DNA from: Phoronis australis
Lineage: Eukaryota; Phoronida; Phoronidae
Length of the DNA stretch: 64,000 nt
Assembly: GCA_002633005.1 (NCBI GenBank)
Contig: NMRA01000053.1
Location: 568,131 to 632,130 of the forward strand
Direction of reading: 5' to 3'
In this document: positions 62,601 to 64,000 of the stretch, one piece after another
How positions within the stretch are numbered: the stretch's first letter is position 1
Layout: each line of letters opens with the position of its first letter
Notes under the pieces: generated by a model
The model's database searches: none
What the model was told of the DNA's origin: nothing
The model's input: the letters and a program-made list of their open reading frames with translations, nothing else
Position numbers and translations under genes: made by a program

Positions 62601-63814
62601 CTTGAACTCTGGTTTGATTCCATCTTGCCATACCTTTGAGGCTGGAACTGTAATGCGTTAGTAATACACAAGTAAATGGTTGCGTCCAACTTGGCCAAAT
62701 GTTCATATTTTTGTTTTTGTTTTATTTTATCTTTATCCAGATTAAAGTAACATTGCGAAAACACGACTATATCGAGTTTGCTGGTAACTATAATTATACC
62801 ACAATATTAGCCTCGAATGGCCGATACAACCGTGTAACAACCCAAATAGTTATCTCACTAGTGAGATAACATTTTGGCGGGAAACGAGGCCGGGTTCGAA
62901 CCCGGACCGCAAGAGTTTCGGTCGTCGACTTTACCACCGTACCACTCAGCGGCTGACGTCATCGGACGTGAAAATAGAATACTTATGAGCACGCGCAACA
63001 CTCGCATGCTCAACAAAGGGCACTGTACTGAGATTTATACGCTATGAAAAACAAGACGCACAATTTCCACGAAAACTATATTTTAATTCACTGAAATTTT
63101 TCTCTCATGTTCTCTCACTTGTAAATCACCGATCTCCAATTTGAATGCGGGTATCGTGTCGTCGGGATCCTTTGACTTGAGAATTATACTCTGTTACCAG
63201 TTAACTTTAACAGACAGTAGTTTCTCGGTCGAAGCTCAGTATGATAAAATGTGTAGTAAGCTATAATGGTTGCTAAACCTTAATTTATACATTCCCTTTA
63301 TTTCTACTTATTTTAAATTTTCAATTGGTTTTGAGTAAAAGCATTATGTGACAAAGTTCACGACCTCCGACCCCGGGCCTCTGACATAGAAAGTAGTTAC
63401 AAAGCAGAGGCGAGTCGATAAAAGGTAGATCGATTCATTGCAATGTTTCTTGTTCAGTATGTTGTATAAATAGATTATTGCATGTTCTCAGTCGTTATCC
63501 CCCTTATCTAGAGCCCTCGCGGATTTTGTACAATTATCGCCCGAGGGGCGTCAGCGCCTCGGGCGATAACGACTTCGCCATGTAATAATCTACATTTACA
63601 CAAGTGAGTATCGACAAAGAAATGAATGTAAAATTTTCCATTTTTTGATGGAAAGTTAAAGACTGATTCTAAGTTAAAGTTCTTTTGTGGCAAAATAACA
63701 TATAATTAAACAAAAGGTAAGAACTTCACGTTAATGTGTACAGAATGTGGATTATGAACTGCTTTAATATATTATTAGATTATTTTACCTTCTTTATCTT
63801 GTGGGATACTTCCA
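29551..63814 (-). CDS. Gene B: VWA - MIB/HERC2 - WWE domain protein, 17 exons, 5' incomplete
   Basis: Minus-strand exons: 63814-63789, 62647-62543, 62054-61911, 59248-59129, 54551-54429, 53971-53897, 50443-50331, 49462-49352, 43535-43403, 41429-41314, 39397-39208, 37948-37799, 37547-37462, 34953-34883, 34245-34060, 32592-32525 and 29606-29551. Phases match at all 16 junctions, giving 623 residues plus stop. Parts: acidic, Asn/Gly-rich N-terminal region (1-91); VWA domain (about 100-315) with MIDAS D109-x-S-x-S; linker; degenerate MIB/HERC2 (about 388-447); canonical MIB/HERC2 (about 461-521); WWE (about 538-600); charged tail. Known families: MIB/HERC2 modules bind partners in ubiquitin ligases such as Mind bomb and HERC2; WWE modules bind ADP-ribose units or ubiquitin-system partners; VWA mediates metal-dependent protein binding. 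No RING or HECT is visible, so this may be an adaptor (inference), unless the missing 5' part carries one. Confidence 0.85.
29607..32524. other. Gene B last intron; contains dispersed repeat
   Basis: 2.9 kb intron. Apart from the repeat at 30378-30792 and the related palindromic segment near 30210-30270 (ACAAAACGTACCGAGAGT and its near complement), I see no exon. Confidence 0.45.
30378..30792 (+). repeat. Dispersed repeat, inverted partner of 826-1250
   Basis: Matches the complement of 826-1250 (shared GCATGTTGAGTGTTATTTA, TTTTAAATGTAACGATTTAT). A neighbouring block (30220-30280, GATATTACTTCATGTACGCC) matches 1395-1445 in direct orientation, so the family has an inverted internal layout. Confidence 0.75.
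32525..32592 (-). CDS. Gene B exon 16: end of WWE domain
   Basis: Acceptor AACTTGTAG and donor GTAAGA. It reads YTIDFNKEEARHGDSVMQIL then RQ. The YTIDF strand corresponds to the conserved Y-x-I/V-D-F of WWE domains. Entered in phase 2, left in phase 1. Confidence 0.8.
32593..34059. other. Gene B intron with degraded repeats
   Basis: Contains several short words such as AGATGGCGCTAC and GAGGCGCTACCG and a GTGCCCACCGTGTGCATCAC segment that resembles 54648-54670. They look like remnants of a dispersed family; limits are unclear. Confidence 0.4.
34060..34245 (-). CDS. Gene B exon 15: WWE domain core
   Basis: Acceptor GGACTATTTCAG and donor GTAAGT. After APDLSEPNEFPFREPPG it reads KIVWFYLDKSNEWLMYSQET, then LLDLKYKENPRGSTEIEIDG. 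The two Trp positions (VWFYLD and NEWLMYS), the helix ending in a Tyr-Lys, and the continuation YTIDF match the WWE pattern. Phase 2 in and out. Confidence 0.85.
34883..34953 (-). CDS. Gene B exon 14: second half of canonical MIB/HERC2 domain
   Basis: Acceptor TTTGTAG and donor GTAAGT. It reads VRWPNGHCNAYRCGSEGCFD then LEV. The pattern V-x-W-D/P-N-G...Y-R-x-G...D-L-x-V is diagnostic of this domain. Phase 0 in, phase 2 out. Confidence 0.85.
35076..35965. mobile_element. 890-bp element with GGCGGAT termini and 6-bp target duplication
   Basis: Left end CATAGGCGGATTTAGGAGGG and right end CTAGATCCGCCACTG are inverted, each followed inward by a G/C homopolymer tract (GGGCCCCCCC). CAGAAC flanks both sides (35070-35075 and 35966-35971). 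No transposase frame is present. It carries one N (35248) and a nested tRNA-like SINE head. TIRs of the form CAGTGGCGGAT occur in many animal DNA transposons; the superfamily is left open. Confidence 0.75.
35634..35708 (+). mobile_element. tRNA-like SINE head nested in the 890-bp element
   Basis: TGGTGTAGTGGTAACGC fits an A box and GAGTTCGAGTCTC a B box with normal spacing. A poly-T/TTTTTTCC stretch follows at about 35738. The cloverleaf is incomplete, so a retroposon head is more likely than a functional tRNA gene. Confidence 0.6.
36505..36885. repeat. Foldback repeat rich in GTGACTAAA/TTTAGTCAC
   Basis: Many copies of GACTAAAGCTCTAGCCATGA, TAGTCATGACTAA and GTGACTAAT in both orientations. 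Outer halves such as TGCATTTGAATAGATTTAGTC and GACTAATTCTGTTCAAATGCA are inverted copies. Confidence 0.8.
37462..37547 (-). CDS. Gene B exon 13: first half of canonical MIB/HERC2 domain
   Basis: Acceptor TTATTTCTTTCAG and donor GTAAGT. It reads PDWKWGNQDGGAGEVGTVYK then LEDSGHVY. The PDWKWG-x-QDGG-x-G-x-V-GTV signature is the hallmark of MIB/HERC2 domains. Phase 1 in, phase 0 out. Confidence 0.9.
37799..37948 (-). CDS. Gene B exon 12: end of degenerate MIB domain, start of canonical one
   Basis: Acceptor ACATTATTTATAG and donor GTGAGT. SITVEWDITGKQRRYDFGRN then KFDIM closes the first domain; PNDPFPKVGIKVKRG opens the second. Phase 1 in and out. The split of two domains over one exon shows how the tandem is built. 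Confidence 0.85.
38079..38253. mobile_element. Short inverted-repeat element (MITE-like)
   Basis: AATTGACCTAT and ATAGGTCAATT close a ~175 bp GC-richer segment within the gene B intron. Only 11 bp of each end pair perfectly. Confidence 0.5.
38254..39207. other. Gene B intron, nothing further seen
   Basis: AT-rich; no exon or clear repeat. Confidence 0.4.
39208..39397 (-). CDS. Gene B exon 11: degenerate MIB/HERC2 domain
   Basis: Acceptor TATTCTATTCACAG. The donor chosen is GTTTGT because it gives phase 1 and the junction HHPD-E-SITVEWD; a GTGAGC 20 bases further would be out of phase. Reads DECYKVVIAIAYEDGGSKGE, an acidic linker, then LPLGSRVVYVGDD and LGTGTVVKHHPD. The DWKWGxQDGG core is missing here, so partner binding by this copy is doubtful. 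Confidence 0.8.
39398..41313. other. Gene B intron, nothing further seen
   Basis: About 1.9 kb with no supported exon or repeat. Confidence 0.4.
41314..41429 (-). CDS. Gene B exon 10: linker after VWA
   Basis: Acceptor TTTGTGCTTCAG and donor GTAAGA. It reads KANILDLVPDKLSFKNWLIT and then acidic DDPVEL. Phase 1 in, phase 0 out. No domain recognised. Confidence 0.75.
41430..43402. other. Gene B intron, nothing further seen
   Basis: About 2 kb; a GC-richer patch at 41500-41760 has no supported exon. Confidence 0.4.
43403..43535 (-). CDS. Gene B exon 9: C-terminal part of VWA domain
   Basis: Acceptor AACGTTTTATTTTAAG and donor GTAGGT. It reads SFLKSLAQNGNGVYARYNDV then DALKQISGYY. The pattern F-L-x-x-[LI]-A-x-x-G-x-G-x-Y is that of the last helix and strand of VWA folds. 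Phase 0 in, phase 1 out. Confidence 0.85.
44466..44661 (+). mobile_element. Possible retroposon with 14-bp target duplication and (TG)n(TA)n tail
   Basis: Identical 14-mers (AATCCTGAGCTTCT) border an insert whose 3' end is a (TG)n(TA)n tract. That layout fits a LINE-mobilised short retroposon, but the insert has no recognised head. Confidence 0.4.
44580..44641. repeat. (TG)n(TA)n microsatellite
   Basis: About 40 bp of TG followed by about 20 bp of TA. Confidence 0.95.
46600..48135 (+). pseudogene. Decayed Ty3/gypsy retrotransposon (gag end, protease, RT, start of RNase H)
   Basis: Pieces occur in the usual order but in different frames. First a gag end with a zinc knuckle-like CGICGRLNNFIHKC (46810-46860), in which the His of the CCHC is Asn. 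Then a protease remnant with AYSGASTNVL (about 47010-47040), where the catalytic Asp is replaced. Then RT segments such as FNELGDSDIIKKAEGPTTW (about 47260) and YKRLNFGMSRSAEIFQ (about 47595). Last, FDPNKEIVILTDGSP (about 48080), the start of RNase H. Frameshifts and stops interrupt it; no integrase or LTRs were recognised. It lies antisense to gene B, in the intron between exons 9 and 8. Confidence 0.85.
48290..48490. repeat. Degenerate short tandem words around CAGTTGACG
   Basis: ACACGATTCAGTTGACGA and ACACGATTGAATTGACGA plus several GTTGACG/GTTGTCG words at irregular 18-40 bp spacing. Confidence 0.5.
48491..49351. other. Gene B intron, nothing further seen
   Basis: AT-rich, no exon. Confidence 0.4.
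49352..49462 (-). CDS. Gene B exon 8: VWA domain
   Basis: Acceptor CATCTTCCACGCAG and donor GTAAAA. It reads ARMRVMSAVCVFAKKSDHHG then VVKMRIDIVACGADYEQ. The strand RIDIVACG with a following Asp is the V-x-G-D turn region before the last VWA helix. Phase 0 in and out. Confidence 0.8.
49463..50330. other. Gene B intron, nothing seen
   Basis: No exon or repeat recognised. Confidence 0.4.
50331..50443 (-). CDS. Gene B exon 7: VWA strand with SDG loop
   Basis: Acceptor TGCGTTTTAG and donor GTACGT. It reads GKLVLCGRRVPSRIVVFSDG then YPHNDDVVTDD. RIVVFSDG is the central VWA strand whose Asp contributes to the metal site. Phase 1 in, phase 0 out. Confidence 0.85.
50511..50535. repeat. (GAAT)n microsatellite
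   Basis: Six tandem TGAA/GAAT units. Confidence 0.9.
51078..51104. repeat. Poly-G tract with assembly gap
   Basis: G run interrupted by NNN at 51090-51092; the true length is unknown. Confidence 0.9.
51105..52332. other. Gene B intron, possible LTR-like stretch
   Basis: No exon. 51600-51770 holds two imperfect copies of a segment like GTTGCGTCAACAGCAAGAGA / GTTGCATCACCAGAGACGG. It resembles an old LTR or UTR but no paired partner was found. Confidence 0.3.
52333..52566 (-). pseudogene. THAP-domain open frame inside gene B intron
   Basis: Starts MVWCIVPACANYEAARKVGI at an ATG, the normal start context of THAP proteins. It has C-x4-C, then the conserved Trp in NWKWLAAVKNE, then RVCGRHFVDSDFTDE, giving the C-x2-H-F second zinc pair; it runs on to GIKRDRC and a stop. 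The AVPxxF box that normally closes a THAP domain is missing. THAP domains are zinc-binding DNA-binding modules found in P-element-type transposases and cellular factors. Here it may be a transposase remnant or a first exon whose donor I could not place. Confidence 0.65.
52567..53896. other. Gene B intron, nothing further seen
   Basis: No supported exon or repeat. Confidence 0.4.
53897..53971 (-). CDS. Gene B exon 6: VWA helix with GGGTPM
   Basis: Acceptor GTTTAACTTCCAG and donor GTTTGT. It reads ILSQGGGTPMVEALTEAQKE then VAEN. GGGTPM supplies the conserved Thr of the metal site. Phase 1 in and out; joined to exon 7 it gives AEN-G-GKLVLCG. Also the third weak GTTTGT donor in the window. Confidence 0.85.
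54429..54551 (-). CDS. Gene B exon 5: VWA strand VGIVTFGG
   Basis: Acceptor TTCTCGTTCCAG and donor GTAAGA. It reads MQRTEELYNLKENVGIVTFG then GTAERLQSLTCNY. VGIVTFGGTA is the second VWA strand. Phase 1 in and out. Confidence 0.85.
54552..59128. other. Largest gene B intron (4.6 kb); no exon seen
   Basis: 54640-55250 shares short words with 32680-33480 (GTGCCCACCGT...CATC). 57480-58820 is unusually A/C-rich on the plus strand with many TTTCGCAAT and CACTTTGAGCAATTTC type words; no partner is in the window. One N at 58696. No coding exon supported. Confidence 0.4.
59129..59248 (-). CDS. Gene B exon 4: VWA MIDAS motif
   Basis: Acceptor AATGTTTTTCAAG and donor GTAAGT. It reads TEPWAKSDELGTVFCIDCSD then SMGEEGFKHVRQAFRTLVS. 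FCIDCSDSMGEE gives the D-x-S-x-S metal-ion-dependent adhesion motif of VWA domains. Phase 1 in and out. Confidence 0.9.
59249..61910. other. Gene B intron; degenerate minisatellite
   Basis: No exon seen. See repeat at 60990-61320. Confidence 0.4.
60990..61320. repeat. Degenerate minisatellite of GGGACACATAGAACCCGG-like units
   Basis: Variants of GGGACACATAAAACCCGG, GAGACGCATAGAGCCCCG and GGGACACAAAGAACCCGG recur every ~20-45 bp, best preserved at 61170-61310. Confidence 0.7.
61600..62190. repeat. Segmental duplicate, copy 1 (partner 62440-62790)
   Basis: Includes exon 3 and both flanking intron sides. Shares CAGTGCTGACA, CAAATGTTCATAT, ATTAAAGTAA and AAAACACGA...ATCGAGTTT with copy 2. Confidence 0.85.
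61911..62054 (-). CDS. Gene B exon 3: duplicated acidic exon, full-length copy
   Basis: Acceptor AAGGAATTACAG and donor GTACTT (weak). It reads TAPNVLLDEIKATDFKNDEE then NNDGGAAYAHVPQD and an Ala/Lys-rich end. Phase 1 in and out, so it is a symmetric cassette. Its 5' two thirds is paralogous to exon 2. Confidence 0.75.
62440..62790. repeat. Segmental duplicate, copy 2, with internal deletion
   Basis: Same order as copy 1 but shorter by about 200 bp between the AAACCGTCGTTAG side and the exon. Confidence 0.85.
62543..62647 (-). CDS. Gene B exon 2: duplicated acidic exon, partly made from intron
   Basis: Acceptor AACGCATTACAG and donor GTAAAT. It reads PASKVWQDGIKPEFKIDEEN then NDGGAAKALINKSL. 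The shared block FK-x-DEENNDGGAA is as in exon 3. The last 8 codons and the donor correspond to sequence that is intronic in copy 1 (61700-61770). Phase 1 in and out. Confidence 0.75.
62849..62870. repeat. 22-bp perfect palindrome GTTATCTCACTAGTGAGATAAC
   Basis: Perfect dyad without spacer just outside the tRNA-like end of repeat copy 2; part of the element border. Confidence 0.95.
62880..63592. repeat. Copy 2 of the ~0.7 kb repeat (partner 24866-25612)
   Basis: Co-linear with copy 1. The tRNA-like end is well preserved on the minus strand: TGAGTGGTACGGTGG as A box, GGGTTCGAACCC as B box (62891-62902). The closing hairpin (63486-63575) is shortened by loss of part of one arm. Confidence 0.85.
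62885..62960 (-). mobile_element. tRNA-like end of repeat copy 2
   Basis: A-box and perfect B-box-like motifs at normal spacing on the minus strand, pointing away from the body of the repeat. Degraded version at 24866-24930. Confidence 0.6.
63789..63814 (-). CDS. Gene B exon 1 of those seen: 26-nt microexon
   Basis: Acceptor GGTATTTCTTTTCCAG and donor GTAAAA border 26 nt reading GSIPQDKE. Phase 2 in, phase 1 out, in agreement with exon 2. Being so short, it is supported mainly by splice sites and phase. Earlier exons lie beyond 64000. Confidence 0.55.
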
Positions 63815-64000
63815 CTGGAAAAGAAATACCATGAGTCAGAGGTAAGCGTGGGGGTAAGACTTGAGAGACGAAATGCATTATAAATGTCAGTTTCGAACTA
63901 GATCGTGTACTAGATAACGGGGTTAATACCCTTTATTTTTATAGCACGTTTACTACATCCCGCATATGTGAACATTTGGTAATTTTTTCAACTTTCATCG

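Overview
This is an AT-rich window from an invertebrate animal nuclear genome. Real exons are short, have GT..AG borders and matched phases, and sit in kilobase-scale introns full of tRNA-derived SINEs, LINE and Ty3/gypsy remnants, small palindromic elements and microsatellites. A few N bases mark assembly gaps. The domain content (CARD, VWA, MIB/HERC2, WWE) fits a marine deuterostome or lophotrochozoan, but the species cannot be named from the sequence.

Both host genes are on the minus strand. Gene B (63814 down to 29551, 5' end outside the window) can be assembled as 17 exons whose phases all agree. It encodes at least 623 residues: an acidic N-terminal stretch with a duplicated exon, a von Willebrand A domain with an intact DxSxS motif, a linker, a degenerate and then a canonical MIB/HERC2 domain, a WWE domain, and a short charged tail ending in TGA. 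This combination of ubiquitin-ligase-type and ADP-ribose-binding-type modules with a VWA domain has no RING or HECT domain in the visible part.

Gene A (19363 down to 11608, 5' end unresolved) has seven phase-consistent exons. They encode a basic linker, a short coiled coil, a Ser/Thr-rich spacer, a CARD resembling that of RAIDD and initiator caspases, and a ~205-residue C-terminal domain I do not recognise. Further downstream lies an open exon (8963-8056) coding a ~225-residue coiled coil. It has no in-frame N-terminal ATG and a good splice acceptor whose phase matches the CARD exon, so it may be an alternative last exon of gene A. A 2.6 kb palindrome-ended mobile element with a 5-bp target duplication (9006-11585) sits between the two ends, starting 22 bp after the gene A stop codon.

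Layout: 1-7200 LINE fragment, SINE and inverted copies of the palindromic element; 7200-19400 coiled-coil exon, mobile element and gene A; 19400-29550 intergenic DNA with repeats; 29551-63814 gene B. Gene B introns hold a dead Ty3/gypsy element (46.6-48.1 kb), an antisense-neutral THAP-domain frame (52.3-52.6 kb), an 890-bp element with a 6-bp target duplication and a nested tRNA-like sequence (35.1-36.0 kb), and one of two copies of a ~0.7 kb repeat ending in a long hairpin.

The most notable points are the VWA-MIB/HERC2-WWE architecture, its proximity to a CARD gene with a possible last-exon switch, and a duplicated exon in gene B in which a deletion turned intron sequence into coding sequence.
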